The notes under the pieces: model-generated
The model's input: only the letters and a program-made list of their open reading frames with translations
The model's database searches: none
Told to the model about the DNA's origin: nothing
Shown: positions 8,210-17,428 of the stretch, in pieces
Numbering within the stretch: the stretch's first letter is position 1
How the letters are laid out: every line of letters begins with the position of its first letter
Source: Chitinophaga sp.
Lineage (GTDB): Bacteria > Bacteroidota > Bacteroidia > Chitinophagales > Chitinophagaceae
Reading direction: 5' to 3'
NCBI RefSeq assembly: GCF_019236475.1
Contig: NZ_JAFAIX010000005.1
Location: forward strand, 62,001-126,000
Length of the DNA stretch: 64,000 bases
Translations under genes and position numbers: made by a program

Positions 8210-8614
8210 TTATAAAAGCAACTTCTTTTCAATCTGCCATCCAATGCGGCCAAACTCTTCATCATCTAGTTCTTGCAATGAACCAAGGAAAATTATGGTT
8301 CCATCATTAGAATATGAAATATTATCTTTTTCATAGAAATCCAGACTAGCAGGCTTCCATCCATCATTAATACTCCGTAATATACATCCATCACAATATT
8401 TATCGAAAGTATGATTGAAGATCTGACACTGTCTATGTTTACAATAGGATAATGCCGCCTTTAATTCCAGCAATGACAACTCAAATTCAGTAAGAAAATG
8501 TTGGATCACGTTGCTGGAATACGCATAAGAAACAACAGTATAAACAGTTAGACGCGTACCTTTAATAACTGGTTGACCAAATCCAACAAATTCGTTTCGC
8601 TCTATACAGCTCAT
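8210..8614 (-). CDS. DUF433-domain protein
   Basis: 134 residues. Residues about 10-58 match DUF433: GQPVIKGTRLTVYTVV, then LTEFELSLLELKAALSYC, the winged-helix-like domain found in VapB-type antitoxins and in stand-alone proteins. The C-terminal half has several cysteines and a histidine (CKHRQCQ, then KYCDGC), a possible metal-binding knuckle, and an acidic end. No adjacent PIN-domain toxin is present, so an antitoxin role would be orphan. Likely a DNA- or protein-binding regulator. Confidence 0.7.
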   Translation of the reverse strand: MSCIERNEFVGFGQPVIKGTRLTVYTVVSYAYSSNVIQHFLTEFELSLLELKAALSYCKHRQCQIFNHTFDKYCDGCILRSINDGWKPASLDFYEKDNISYSNDGTIIFLGSLQELDDEEFGRIGWQIEKKLLL

Positions 8615-8779
8615 ATTTTTACGAATAGATTAAACATTTTAATCTCAGCTCTAATGACCAGACTATACCCACTCGAAGACCTTAAGTTTCCCTACCCTCC
8701 TATCCCCTGTCTTTCGAATTCATATATCAATATAGAATACGCATAAATTAGGTAACAGAATATAGCCTCTTTTAACAAA

Positions 8780-9058
8780 TCAACGATCAACAATATCCAC
8801 TGCCATACCTACAGATAAGTAGGTATAGATATCTTGGAATTTAGCAATATCAAAGTCTATTATATTTCTTTCGAATAGAGTCTCACGGTATTGGGGATGA
8901 TTTATTAAATTTCTTTTTGCCCCAACAGCCACTATCTTAAAGGACTTATCATTAGTTAATATATGCATCCCTGAACGTAGGAACATGCCATCTTCAAATT
9001 CAGCAATCAAAATTATCCTGTTGGTTAATTCAAAAATTTCAAGAATTTCAGCTTTCAT
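8780..9058 (-). CDS. small beta-rich hypothetical protein
   Basis: 92 residues, no signal peptide. The sequence (ILEIFELTNRIILIAEFEDG, then a glycine and HILTNDKSFKIVAVG) suggests a small beta barrel similar in outline to translation-factor domain 2, which is only a resemblance. It lies 95 nt upstream of the lipoprotein gene on the same strand. Function unknown; one of the accessory-zone small acidic proteins. Confidence 0.5.
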   Translation of the reverse strand: MKAEILEIFELTNRIILIAEFEDGMFLRSGMHILTNDKSFKIVAVGAKRNLINHPQYRETLFERNIIDFDIAKFQDIYTYLSVGMAVDIVDR

Positions 9059-9153
9059 GCTAAATGATTTTTTCTCTCCCGTAAGTTTTTACTCGCGCGC
9101 TTTTGCCAATGAAGGCTGCAGTGGAATTGTTAGACCCCATAGTAAACGGCCAC

Positions 9154-9774
9154 TTAGAATTTAAACATTTCCAGTTTAGCAGGGAAATCATCAAATAATT
9201 TACTGCCGACGAATGTAAAGTATCCATATTGCGGAGACCATTTATACTTATCAATCTGAATTTTAGATTCCTCCTCGTTCATAGCATCTGAACAGTATGC
9301 ATAAATATATTCATCCTTTTGAATTATGACAATGTGATTCTTAATGACCAATTCATCATAAACGTCATCCGGCGCTTTAAAAACTACAGGCTCCACTGCA
9401 TTATCCACCATTCTCATGGCTATCAGATGTGAAATCCCACCACGAAAAGCATCATCTACCAGCACCAGCATTACAGGTTTCTTATCGTGATTATAGTCTA
9501 CTATTGCCAGGCTGTCAATTCCGCGCCCATCGACATGTAATGGATGGATGCTAGAGCCAGGTATTTTGATTGTTTCCATACCCCAGCGTATACATACATT
9601 TTCCTCCGCAATATCAGATTCCACCTGATTTGCTGGCATTGTAATGATTTCAGGGCTGCCCGGTGCAGCATGCCAATCTGTATTTGTTGACTTCACCGTT
9701 TGTTTCATACCAGTTGACGGAGCTGAGCAGGCGAAAATAAAGAGTAAGGGAAGAGATAAAAGGAATTTAGGCAT
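9154..9774 (-). CDS. lipoprotein of unknown function
   Basis: 206 residues with a short signal peptide and a lipobox ending FACS, the lipidated cysteine being residue 16. The mature part has beta-propeller-like strands (SLAIVDYNHDKKPVMLVLVDD) and no recognised domain. Placement in the outer membrane facing the periplasm is likely for a bacteroidete lipoprotein without a surface-export signal. Monocistronic in appearance. Confidence 0.65.
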   Translation of the reverse strand: MPKFLLSLPLLFIFACSAPSTGMKQTVKSTNTDWHAAPGSPEIITMPANQVESDIAEENVCIRWGMETIKIPGSSIHPLHVDGRGIDSLAIVDYNHDKKPVMLVLVDDAFRGGISHLIAMRMVDNAVEPVVFKAPDDVYDELVIKNHIVIIQKDEYIYAYCSDAMNEEESKIQIDKYKWSPQYGYFTFVGSKLFDDFPAKLEMFKF

Positions 9775-9848
9775 AAGGATAATAGGAGTTTATTTTATTT
9801 TATTTTGATTTTCCAAATTCACGGGCAGTTTTGCAGAATTATTCCATA

Positions 9849-10295
9849 TCAACCCATCTTATGCTTCCTCATATATTTTCTTATTTTCTTGATATCTTCT
9901 TTCACACTTTTATAAGTGATATCACCTGACCAAGAGCAATCATAAACACTGAATTTATCCCCCTCCTTGTACGCAAATACAAGGTAAGTACCCCCTTTCT
10001 CAAACTTAAACGAACAGTTGGTAATCGTATGTGGCTCAAATTCTAGTAACTCACCGGGTGATGATTTCCCTTTCAACACGCTTACCACTTCTATCTGCGC
10101 GTTAACGCCTGTATAATAGGTATCTGCCACAGGGCGGATCTCTTTTACTGTAACTAGCATAATGTAATCCGATTTGGGAATATAGTAAGTCACGGGAACC
10201 ATCATTATACAATCACAAGCTAGCGTTACCTTGTTAATCAGTAAAACAATCGATAAAGTGATGAAAATACTTCTTAGGTACATTTTATAGGGCAT
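9849..10295 (-). CDS. secreted TIMP/NTR-like protein
   Basis: 148 residues (or 144 from the second ATG). A signal peptide with hydrophobic core at about 8-25 is predicted to be cut just before CDC, leaving an N-terminal cysteine as in tissue-inhibitor-of-metalloproteinase (NTR) folds. Further family-like features are VTVKEIRPV, VLKGK, a central CSFKF and YLVFAYKEGDKFSVYDCSW, giving four cysteines for two disulfides. Bacterial members are periplasmic or secreted and mostly uncharacterised. Actual metalloprotease inhibition is not implied by sequence alone. Confidence 0.6.
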   Translation of the reverse strand: MPYKMYLRSIFITLSIVLLINKVTLACDCIMMVPVTYYIPKSDYIMLVTVKEIRPVADTYYTGVNAQIEVVSVLKGKSSPGELLEFEPHTITNCSFKFEKGGTYLVFAYKEGDKFSVYDCSWSGDITYKSVKEDIKKIRKYMRKHKMG

Positions 10296-10414
10296 TTAGG
10301 GTGATCAATCTATTTTGGCATAAAATATCCAGACGATGTACATCAAACAATTAAAAAATACGACCAAAGTAAACTTCAAAATCTTCCAAAAAAGAGGTTA
10401 TTAACTTCATATTC

Positions 10415-10876
10415 TTAAATTATTCCCTCCACTTCATCATCCCCATGATACTTCTTCTTATCCTCTTCCGTAAAGAAACAATAAATCAAGCCCTCCATAT
10501 TTTCTTCTCCTATCTCATGGTTCATCCAATTACTCAACTCTTCCAGGTCAGAAGTTTGCTTAATATCCTCTGCTTTCAGGTGGAATTTCGGAAAGAAAAC
10601 AATGATACCATTTTCATTCTTGAGCAAGTCTATGACCCGCTGATCTATCGGACAATCAAAGTAGGTTTCATCATAAGTTCGCGCCACTAGTGATAGTTGC
10701 CCATCAATCACCTTTTCTTCAAACCAGGCATCGGTTCCAAGGATATACCAGAATGGATCTCCAGCATCCATGGCGTAATCCATCCATTCATCCAACTCAT
10801 TTCCGAAAACTACTACTGCTACATGCTGATTATTGATAACAGTACAATATGGCTTTGGGGTGGAAAGGTTTGTCAT
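10415..10876 (-). CDS. acidic hypothetical protein, immunity-like
   Basis: 153 residues, very acidic, soluble, with many aromatic residues (DEWMDYAMDAGDPFWYILGTDAWFEE). No named family recognised. It ends in a charged helix (EEDKKKYHGDDEVEG). Size, acidity and its place among other orphan small genes make a polymorphic-toxin immunity role conceivable; no toxin is adjacent. Monocistronic, AT-rich surroundings. Confidence 0.5.
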   Translation of the reverse strand: MTNLSTPKPYCTVINNQHVAVVVFGNELDEWMDYAMDAGDPFWYILGTDAWFEEKVIDGQLSLVARTYDETYFDCPIDQRVIDLLKNENGIIVFFPKFHLKAEDIKQTSDLEELSNWMNHEIGEENMEGLIYCFFTEEDKKKYHGDDEVEGII

Positions 10877-11036
10877 ATGATATTTATTAAGTAAGATGAA
10901 GTTAATATATATCTGTAATTTTTGACAATACAGGATGTAACATACAACGCTAAATTACAATAATCTGCCGTGGTTATATACCTAATTATATTGCCAATGG
11001 CACGATTATTTCGCCTTTTTCTTTAAAAGATCCACC

Positions 11037-11435
11037 ATGAAAAAACGAAATAAAGATATCAAAATGGATCTGCCTGAAGTAAGCGATATTCCCGGACAAG
11101 AAAACTATAAAGTTGAAAAGCTAGGGCCCGATACCCCCTCCTCCGACGATGAAGAAGGTAAAGGTATCCTCGATGACGACAATGACACCAGGCTAAGCGA
11201 TGATACCAATGTGAGCGATACAGAACGCCATCTGCTGGACGAAGCCGCCAACGAAGACCCTGCTTACGAAGAAGAAATTCGCATGCACAAAGCTGAAGTT
11301 GACATGCGCGATGATGAAGGCGATTTACTAAATGAAGATGAATCTTTGGATGTGCCAGGTATCGAGGAAGAAAATGAAGAAGAAACCTTTGGCACTGAAG
11401 AAGAGGAAGAAAACAATGACAACAATATAGACTAG
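11037..11435 (+). CDS. highly acidic disordered protein
   Basis: 132 residues with a short basic start (MKKRNK) followed by an Asp/Glu-rich, low-complexity chain that ends in a run of Glu and Asn. It is predicted to be wholly disordered, without signal peptide or domain. Codon usage and frame are consistent over the whole length, so it is likely real. Such proteins occur in Chitinophagaceae without known function; charge-mediated binding to basic proteins is a guess. Confidence 0.6.
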   Translation: MKKRNKDIKMDLPEVSDIPGQENYKVEKLGPDTPSSDDEEGKGILDDDNDTRLSDDTNVSDTERHLLDEAANEDPAYEEEIRMHKAEVDMRDDEGDLLNEDESLDVPGIEEENEEETFGTEEEEENNDNNID

Positions 11436-11661
11436 AATAATAATTAATATCGCATAATTAGATCCAGTTAAAAAGTACTGTGCAATCCAGTCTACAAAGT
11501 GGGATGAATAATCCTTACAGACATTTGGTTCATGTTTGTCGCAGGAAAGTAAAGCCCCTATCTATTCCCAAGGCTATCATGTTAAAATAACTTTAGATGC
11601 TTAGATGATTAATTATTTAATTTCCCTCCTATACAAAGGCTCTTTCAGTAAAACAAAATTC

Positions 11662-12045
11662 ATGTCTCACCTCCATTCCTTCCTACTTTTCAGTAGCATT
11701 TTTTGTCTGACTAGCTGTATAAATATAGCAGGCGACTGTGATACAGACATCTTAAAACGCATTCCCAATCCCAATAATACCATTCAAGCAATAGCCACTG
11801 TCACTGACTGCGGTGCAACCACCGCCACCTCTTATGGTGTTCGATTAGTCGAAGGTAATAATCCTACCGACAAGGGGACACCTGAAAATACAATATTGGG
11901 TAGTAATAAAAGTGTGGACATTAAATGGATATCCAATGATACCTTGCTGGTAAATGGAATCGACACTACCAACGGATTCAATATAAAAACGCATCTAAGA
12001 CTGCAAAAACTACATACGGATGTAGTGATTCTTTTCTCGAGATAG
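11662..12045 (+). CDS. lipoprotein of unknown function
   Basis: 127 residues from the ATG at 11662, chosen because it starts directly with a signal peptide and lipobox LTSC (cysteine 19); the in-frame ATG at 11605 would add a poor leader. The mature part has several cysteines (GDCDTDI and VTDCGATTATSY) and a pattern of strands with ISNDTLLVNG, similar in style to small DUF5412-like proteins. Function unknown. It precedes the DinB-like gene on the same strand by 90 nt. Confidence 0.6.
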   Translation: MSHLHSFLLFSSIFCLTSCINIAGDCDTDILKRIPNPNNTIQAIATVTDCGATTATSYGVRLVEGNNPTDKGTPENTILGSNKSVDIKWISNDTLLVNGIDTTNGFNIKTHLRLQKLHTDVVILFSR

Positions 12046-12135
12046 CCTTTTCATAAAGGCCAACAATTACATTAAAAATACAATGTCATCAGTAGCAAAT
12101 CAATCAGAAATATCTACTTTTCAGAAAACAAAATC

Positions 12136-12636
12136 ATGGTACATGCTATCAAACCATCCTTGTGGAAACAATTTGGCGCCAGTATCGATATGCTGATCAA
12201 TGCCATCTCCGCATATCCCAAAAACCTTTGGGACCAAGAGAAAAAGTTTTTTTACATCTCTTATCATGTCGCCATTTTCCTGGATTACTACCTCACCATT
12301 CCCGCCAGTCCCCTCTCCTCACCACTTCCATTTACATTAAGCAACAACATCCCTCCTGACGGCATCGACGACATAGTTCCCAACAGGATTTACTCCCAGG
12401 CAGAAATACTCGCCTATCTGCAAGTAAGCAGAAAAAAATGCCATGATCTGATAAGCAACATGTCGGAGGCAGACTTCACCCAACAATGGGTGGAAGTAGA
12501 CGGGAATAAAGTGATGCCCGTTTTTGAATTGATGTTATACAATATGCGCCATGTACAACATCACGCGGCACAGTTAAATATGTTGCTAAGAAAAGATACT
12601 GGAGATGCACCACATTGGGTGAGAGCAGCCAAGTAA
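12136..12636 (+). CDS. DinB-superfamily protein
   Basis: 166 residues of all-helical type. A histidine near 49 (SYHVAIFLDYYL) and the C-terminal RHVQHHAAQLN (about 144-154) are placed like the metal-binding histidines of the DinB/YfiT four-helix bundle. Family members bind a divalent metal and include thiol-dependent transferases; the substrate here is unknown. Cytoplasmic. It is the last gene before the tRNA-Arg. Confidence 0.75.
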   Translation: MVHAIKPSLWKQFGASIDMLINAISAYPKNLWDQEKKFFYISYHVAIFLDYYLTIPASPLSSPLPFTLSNNIPPDGIDDIVPNRIYSQAEILAYLQVSRKKCHDLISNMSEADFTQQWVEVDGNKVMPVFELMLYNMRHVQHHAAQLNMLLRKDTGDAPHWVRAAK

Positions 12637-12689
12637 TTTTACGACTCATGTGAACTGTTAAAACTATTCTCAGAATCCAATTTCCCCAA

Positions 12690-12729
12690 AACAAAAAAGA
12701 GGAAAACCGCTTTCGCAATTTTCCTCTTT
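12690..12729 (-). terminator. terminator of tRNA-Arg
   Basis: AAAGAGGAAAA (12696-12706) pairs with TTTTCCTCTTT (12719-12729), and the minus strand continues into a T tract. It lies immediately 3' of the tRNA and can also end plus-strand transcripts of the DinB-like gene. Confidence 0.7.
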
Positions 12730-12731
12730 CG

Positions 12732-12805
12732 TGTCCCGGATTGGATTCGAACCAATGACCTACTGCTTAGAAGGCAGTTGCTCTATCCAGCTGAGCTACC
12801 GAGAC
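12732..12805 (-). tRNA. tRNA-Arg (anticodon TCT)
   Basis: A complete cloverleaf on the minus strand: acceptor GTCTCGG/CCGGGAC paired over 7 bp (one T-G), D-arm with GCTCAGCTGGATAGAGC, anticodon loop CTTCTAA between CTGC-type arms, and T-arm ATTGG/CCAAT around TTCGAAT. The discriminator is A and CCA is not encoded. It reads arginine AGA. Its 3' end faces the AT-rich accessory zone, the usual side for integrase-mediated insertion. Confidence 0.95.
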
Positions 12806-12928
12806 ATCCCGACCATCGTGACAGATATTTTGTTATATTTATCTATCGTTTTGGGAGTGCAAATGTATAAATTTTCTGTTAAAAAAAACAAATTAATTTT
12901 ATTTTTTTTCGATAATGTTGTGATTACT

Positions 12929-13600
12929 ATGGATGTAAAAATTGAATCAAGCTGGAAGGAAGCCCTCAAAGATGAATTCCAGAAATCGTATTTCGAACAG
13001 ATTGTCATGTTTCTCAAACACGAGAGAGCCCTCGGCAAAACCATCTACCCTGGCGGATCTGAGATCTTCAACGCCTTCGATCAAACACCCTTCGAAAAGG
13101 TAAAAGTAGTGATCCTCGGGCAAGATCCTTACCACGGACCCGGCCAAGCACACGGCCTCTGTTTCTCCGTGCAGGATGGCGTTAAACCTCCTCCCTCTCT
13201 CGTTAATATTTACAAAGAAATGAAATCTGACCTCGGTCTGGAACCTCCAACAGGCGGTAACCTCACCAAATGGGCAGAACACGGCGTTCTCCTCCTCAAC
13301 GCAATCCTTACCGTACGCGCACACGAACCTGCATCACACTCGAAAATAGGCTGGGAAACATTTACCGATGCCGTCATCCGTAAAATCTCCGACCAGAAAA
13401 AAGATGTCGTTTTCCTACTCTGGGGCAGATTCGCTCAGGATAAACAAATCCTCGTAGATGCCACCAAACATCATATCCTTAAAGCCGCCCACCCCTCTCC
13501 ATTCAGCGCTGACAAAGGTTTCTTCGGTTGTAAACACTTCTCAAAAACCAATGAAATCCTCTCTAAAGCAGGTATCGAACCAGTGGATTGGCGACTTTAA
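12929..13600 (+). CDS. ung: uracil-DNA glycosylase
   Basis: 223 residues from the ATG at 12929; the open frame runs upstream through the tRNA, so that part is not coding. It removes uracil from DNA in base-excision repair. Motif GQDPYHGPGQAHGLCFSV (about 63-80) carries the catalytic Asp and the tyrosine that blocks thymine; HPSPFSADKGFFGC (about 187-200) is the leucine/histidine loop region. Length is typical of family 1 Ung. It stands between tRNA-Arg and an acyltransferase, on the core side of the island edge. Confidence 0.97.
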   Translation: MDVKIESSWKEALKDEFQKSYFEQIVMFLKHERALGKTIYPGGSEIFNAFDQTPFEKVKVVILGQDPYHGPGQAHGLCFSVQDGVKPPPSLVNIYKEMKSDLGLEPPTGGNLTKWAEHGVLLLNAILTVRAHEPASHSKIGWETFTDAVIRKISDQKKDVVFLLWGRFAQDKQILVDATKHHILKAAHPSPFSADKGFFGCKHFSKTNEILSKAGIEPVDWRL

Positions 13601-13663
13601 TTGCGAATAAAATAAAATTAATATATTAGCTGCATACGCTGCACAGCGAAAGAGAACGGCTAT

Positions 13664-14410
13664 ATGAAAATGATAAAAAAAATCCTGGGAACAATCTTCG
13701 CAGTATATGCCTTGCTCCTTTTTGCAGGCACACTATTGATTGTTTTTATCCCAATCTGGATATCTTCTTTCTTCCCTGACCCCTTCCCATCAAGGGTATT
13801 TCTGACCATCGGACGCATTTGGATGAAAATCTATATGCCCCTTATAGGCTGCCCTGTTCACACCAAAGGACGGGAAAATTTCGCCAAAGGTCAGACATAC
13901 GTGGTGGTCTGCAATCATAATGCACTCATCGATGTGCCTGTAACCACTCCTGGTGTTCCTGGCGTTAATAAAACGCTGGCAAAGGCTTCTATGGGCAAAA
14001 TCCCGCTGTTTGGCGTGTTATATCGCATCGGTGGGATACTGGTCGACAGAAGTGACGAAACCAGCCGCAAAAACAGCATTATTAAAATGCGCCAAGCCCT
14101 CAATATGGGGATGCATATGCTCCTCTATCCAGAAGGGACCCGCAATCGTACCGGCGAACCGCTGAAGCCCTTCTATGATGGCGCCTTCACCCTCGCCATC
14201 GATGCTCAAGTGCCCATTATCCCTTCCCTGCTGTTTCATACTAAAATCATCAATCCAGCAGGTAAAGGATTCTACGCATGGCCACATCATATCGATTATC
14301 ACTTCCTACCACCTGTTCCTACAACAGGATTGACAAAGGATGATGTGCCAGCCCTGAAGGAAAAAGTCTTCAAAATTATGTGGGACTATTACGTTGCTAA
14401 CGATAAATAA
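13664..14410 (+). CDS. lysophospholipid acyltransferase (PlsC-like)
   Basis: 248 residues. One N-terminal membrane segment (about 8-35) anchors a PlsC domain with NHNALIDVP (HxxxxD-type catalytic motif, about 84) and YPEGTRNR (about 153-160, glycerol-phosphate binding). It probably acylates 1-acyl-glycerol-3-phosphate at the inner membrane to make phosphatidic acid; related families acylate ornithine or glycine lipids in Bacteroidota, so the exact substrate is open. It converges on LptD and shares its terminator. Confidence 0.9.
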   Translation: MKMIKKILGTIFAVYALLLFAGTLLIVFIPIWISSFFPDPFPSRVFLTIGRIWMKIYMPLIGCPVHTKGRENFAKGQTYVVVCNHNALIDVPVTTPGVPGVNKTLAKASMGKIPLFGVLYRIGGILVDRSDETSRKNSIIKMRQALNMGMHMLLYPEGTRNRTGEPLKPFYDGAFTLAIDAQVPIIPSLLFHTKIINPAGKGFYAWPHHIDYHFLPPVPTTGLTKDDVPALKEKVFKIMWDYYVANDK

Positions 14411-14452
14411 AAAGAAATGCCCCCTGAGATCTCAGGGGGCATTTCTTTTTAT
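14407..14452. terminator. bidirectional terminator, perfect palindrome
   Basis: A perfect inverted repeat with 23-bp arms and no unpaired loop bases centres at 14429/14430, GC-rich in the middle (GCCCCCTGAGA) and flanked by A and T tracts on either side. It lies between the convergent acyltransferase and lptD genes, so it can end both transcripts. Confidence 0.85.
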
Positions 14453-14461
14453 GCTAGCTCG

Positions 14462-17275
14462 CTACATATTGTAAAACGTTCGCGATCGATTTATTCTCAA
14501 GTCTCGCAAAATACCTGCCTTCGGATTGATCGTAATACTGAACTGTCGGAAGGTACCAAACGGTACTACGTTGATCGACATCTGCCAACAGTGCAAATCC
14601 CTGGATATATACATGTTCGTATAAGCCACTTCCATCCTCACAAAATCAAAACCACTGTTCATACCAATCTTCCACTTAGGCGTCAAACTGAAATCTCCAT
14701 TGAAATTGATATACTGTACAATGGTATTCACTCGCCCGCCAGAGTCAGGCAGAATTCTGTTGACGTAGTTGAAGCTATAAGAGAGATCAATTCTCCACGG
14801 AATATCAAAATCTACATACTCACCTGGATTATTACGGATCATCTGCAACTGACGCTGCTGCGCAGCCAAGAGCATATTCGGGTCCGTTACATTCGCGATA
14901 GAATCCAATGCCTTTTGCTTATCCTGCGATTTCTTATCCTTCGATTGGAAGGAGGTGGACAGGGTAATGCTGGCATTTGAAAGACGTCCTGGACTCAATT
15001 TGCCATCCTGCCATACGTAACGATCTTTAGGCTTTCCATCCTTTCCAACTACATATGGGTCTAATGTTCCGTTGACAGTAATATTCAGTTTCTCGAATAA
15101 GTTGGTACGTGCATACAAGGTAATTGGCGACAACTTAAAAGTATCCACTGCAAAGTTATAGTTGAAATTGAACCCAAAACCATCCAGCAATTTCACTTTC
15201 TTCTCATGATTGGCGCTGGTATCCTTCTTACTGAAAACTTTCATCTCCAGGTTGTTGTCCAACGCGAAGGTCATACCGCCAAAGGTGGACTCACTAGGTA
15301 CACCTATCACAGATCCTGTATAATAGGAGTTACGGACAACATCGCCTGCAGCATTATACCGCATGTCATAATAAGCCCCGCTATTCAGGTTAGGACGATA
15401 AGATACTCCTAGGGACGGCCGCATAACATGTCGGATTGCTTTTACATGAGAATTTTTTCCGAAACTATACATACCATATAACGCCGTAGAAAGCGACATG
15501 GCGGTAGTCAACTCATGCTGGGCAGAGAATCCCGGAATATAGGTGGTATCCAGCGCACCTGTAGCACCCGTTCCTAAATTTATTTTACTCTCATTCCACT
15601 GACGTTTAATCTTCTTGGTATACCAGTACTCGGTCAATCCCACGCTTGGAGAAAGCGTAAATGTCTTAAATACAGGAATAGAGAAGGAAATAGGAATATT
15701 CTGTTTCATACCTGTTTGCAAGGCGTCAAACATTTCCTTTTTCCCGAAGGCAGAATCTTTAAAATATGCCTGGTTATGTAATTCGTTCGTATAGCCGATA
15801 CCTATTTTCTGATACCATTTGGCAGTACCTATCAGCTCTTTAGGCTGGAAAGGATATATGGTCTGTACGGAGAAGTTCGCATCTGGGAAGGTAAGCGATA
15901 CATCCCTAGTCTGTAAGTTCTGGTTATCGGAGATATTGACAGTCAGGTTGTACGGCTTGTTCTGCCAGGTTTTGGAGAAGCTGATACTAGAACCAATATT
16001 ATTGTTGACACGGGTAGTATAGTCGTATACGTTATATTGATTATAGGAAGAACTTCCGAAGTTCACACTGGCGCCAAAGTTAATTCCCGGACGAGCCTTA
16101 CTATCCATACTATGATTCCACATAATGCGGAAGTCATGCGAGTTAACAAACTCTGTCGGAACAGATGGGTCGCCGAGACGCGTGTTCGCGAAACTGATAG
16201 TCAGCCCGCCGCTATATTTATATCTTTTTCGGTAAGTCGGACTCGCCGTCAATGACCAGCTACCATAGGAATAGATATCCCCTCTCAGGGTCATGTCCAT
16301 ATGATCGCCCATACCAAAGTAATAACCGCCGTTTTCAAGTCCCATCCCCTTCTGTTGGTTTACCACAAACTGAGGCGGGAGGATACCAGAACGCTGTCCC
16401 TGTGTAATCGGGAATATAGCGAATGGTATAAAGATCGGTGTAGGAATACCCTGAATTTCCAGGTTAGCTGGCCCGGATACGATGAGTTTATCCGGAATTA
16501 CCTTGATTTTCTTCGCCCGGAAACTAAAGTGCGGGGTATCCAAGTTACAGGTCGTATAGCCATTTTTGAAACCAAAAATGGTATTATCGGCCATTCGTTT
16601 GGTCTTCTCACTATGCACATAACCCTCCCCATATTGGGAACGGGTATTGAAAATAAGCGCTTTGGAAGAGGTAAAATTGTATTCTAAGGTATCAGATTCC
16701 AGACTCTGACTACCCTCATTCATCACTGGCCGTCCTACAGGTTTACCCGCAGTATCCTTGGTATGGGTAGCGCTCATGACCCCTGAATTCTGGTCAAAGC
16801 TCACTTGGGCAGCCGTCAGATCGATGGTTTTGTATTTTACATTGGCACTGCCGTACAGGTAGAATTTCTTCTCCTGGATCATCAATACCATGGAATCCTG
16901 GGCTTTGGCGGTAACCACCGCATCCAGAGAGTCTTTAGAGGCTTTGGGCAAAGCCATCGTGTCTACGGTTACGATGGTCGTGTCCCTCAATGTACTATCT
17001 CCCGGCAATTTTATCGCACTGGAATCGCCATGTTTAGGGACAATAGACGTATCTTTAGAACCGACTGGAACAGCGGCTCCCTTACGGATAGGCTTCGGAC
17101 TAACAGACGACGGTGGTACCGTGTCTGCAAAAATTTTGTTAAATCCGAAGAATGCATGTGGCTTTATGTGCGCAGATGCATCTATAATAAAGGGAACGGC
17201 AATAGTCACACCTGCAATTGCCAGGTATGTCCGTCTCAAAAACTTTTTATAATTATTTTTGTAGCTAGAGCTCAT
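14462..17275 (-). CDS. lptD: LPS-assembly outer-membrane protein LptD-like
   Basis: 937 residues. An N-terminal hydrophobic segment (about 14-35) and a Pro/Thr-rich linker are followed by an OstA/LptA-like jellyroll region (about 125-300, including FYLYGSANVKYKTIDLTAAQVSFD) and a long C-terminal beta barrel ending with aromatic-rich strands. From the LptD family, it inserts lipopolysaccharide into the outer leaflet together with a lipoprotein LptE. The N-terminal tail is longer than in proteobacteria. A -33/-7 promoter pair precedes it. It faces the amidase-MCE-OstA genes across a 153-bp intergenic region, an arrangement that joins LPS export and envelope lipid traffic. Confidence 0.9.
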   Translation of the reverse strand: MSSSYKNNYKKFLRRTYLAIAGVTIAVPFIIDASAHIKPHAFFGFNKIFADTVPPSSVSPKPIRKGAAVPVGSKDTSIVPKHGDSSAIKLPGDSTLRDTTIVTVDTMALPKASKDSLDAVVTAKAQDSMVLMIQEKKFYLYGSANVKYKTIDLTAAQVSFDQNSGVMSATHTKDTAGKPVGRPVMNEGSQSLESDTLEYNFTSSKALIFNTRSQYGEGYVHSEKTKRMADNTIFGFKNGYTTCNLDTPHFSFRAKKIKVIPDKLIVSGPANLEIQGIPTPIFIPFAIFPITQGQRSGILPPQFVVNQQKGMGLENGGYYFGMGDHMDMTLRGDIYSYGSWSLTASPTYRKRYKYSGGLTISFANTRLGDPSVPTEFVNSHDFRIMWNHSMDSKARPGINFGASVNFGSSSYNQYNVYDYTTRVNNNIGSSISFSKTWQNKPYNLTVNISDNQNLQTRDVSLTFPDANFSVQTIYPFQPKELIGTAKWYQKIGIGYTNELHNQAYFKDSAFGKKEMFDALQTGMKQNIPISFSIPVFKTFTLSPSVGLTEYWYTKKIKRQWNESKINLGTGATGALDTTYIPGFSAQHELTTAMSLSTALYGMYSFGKNSHVKAIRHVMRPSLGVSYRPNLNSGAYYDMRYNAAGDVVRNSYYTGSVIGVPSESTFGGMTFALDNNLEMKVFSKKDTSANHEKKVKLLDGFGFNFNYNFAVDTFKLSPITLYARTNLFEKLNITVNGTLDPYVVGKDGKPKDRYVWQDGKLSPGRLSNASITLSTSFQSKDKKSQDKQKALDSIANVTDPNMLLAAQQRQLQMIRNNPGEYVDFDIPWRIDLSYSFNYVNRILPDSGGRVNTIVQYINFNGDFSLTPKWKIGMNSGFDFVRMEVAYTNMYISRDLHCWQMSINVVPFGTFRQFSITINPKAGILRDLRINRSRTFYNM

Positions 17276-17290
17276 GTGTTAAGGCGGGCA

Positions 17291-17324
17291 CAAACCTACA
17301 AGTTTTTAAACAATTTATTACAAA
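17291..17324 (-). promoter_or_regulatory. lptD promoter
   Basis: The minus strand has TTTG at 17321-17324 and TAGGTTTG at 17291-17298, spacer 22 bp, fitting TTTG/TAnnTTTG. The start codon of lptD at 17275 is about 15 nt downstream of the -7 box. Confidence 0.6.
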
Positions 17325-17428
17325 TGATAACTTGTAAAGTTTGATGAGCAGACATTAGAAAGGCACTTGAAATGCGCATGGAGTAAGTAAATTATTATTT
17401 TAACAGATAAACTTATTTTTTATTTTTT

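Noticed and set aside
12731..12928. An upstream extension of ung in frame
   Set aside because: It runs through the tRNA-Arg gene; ung starts at 12929 where the family N-terminus begins.
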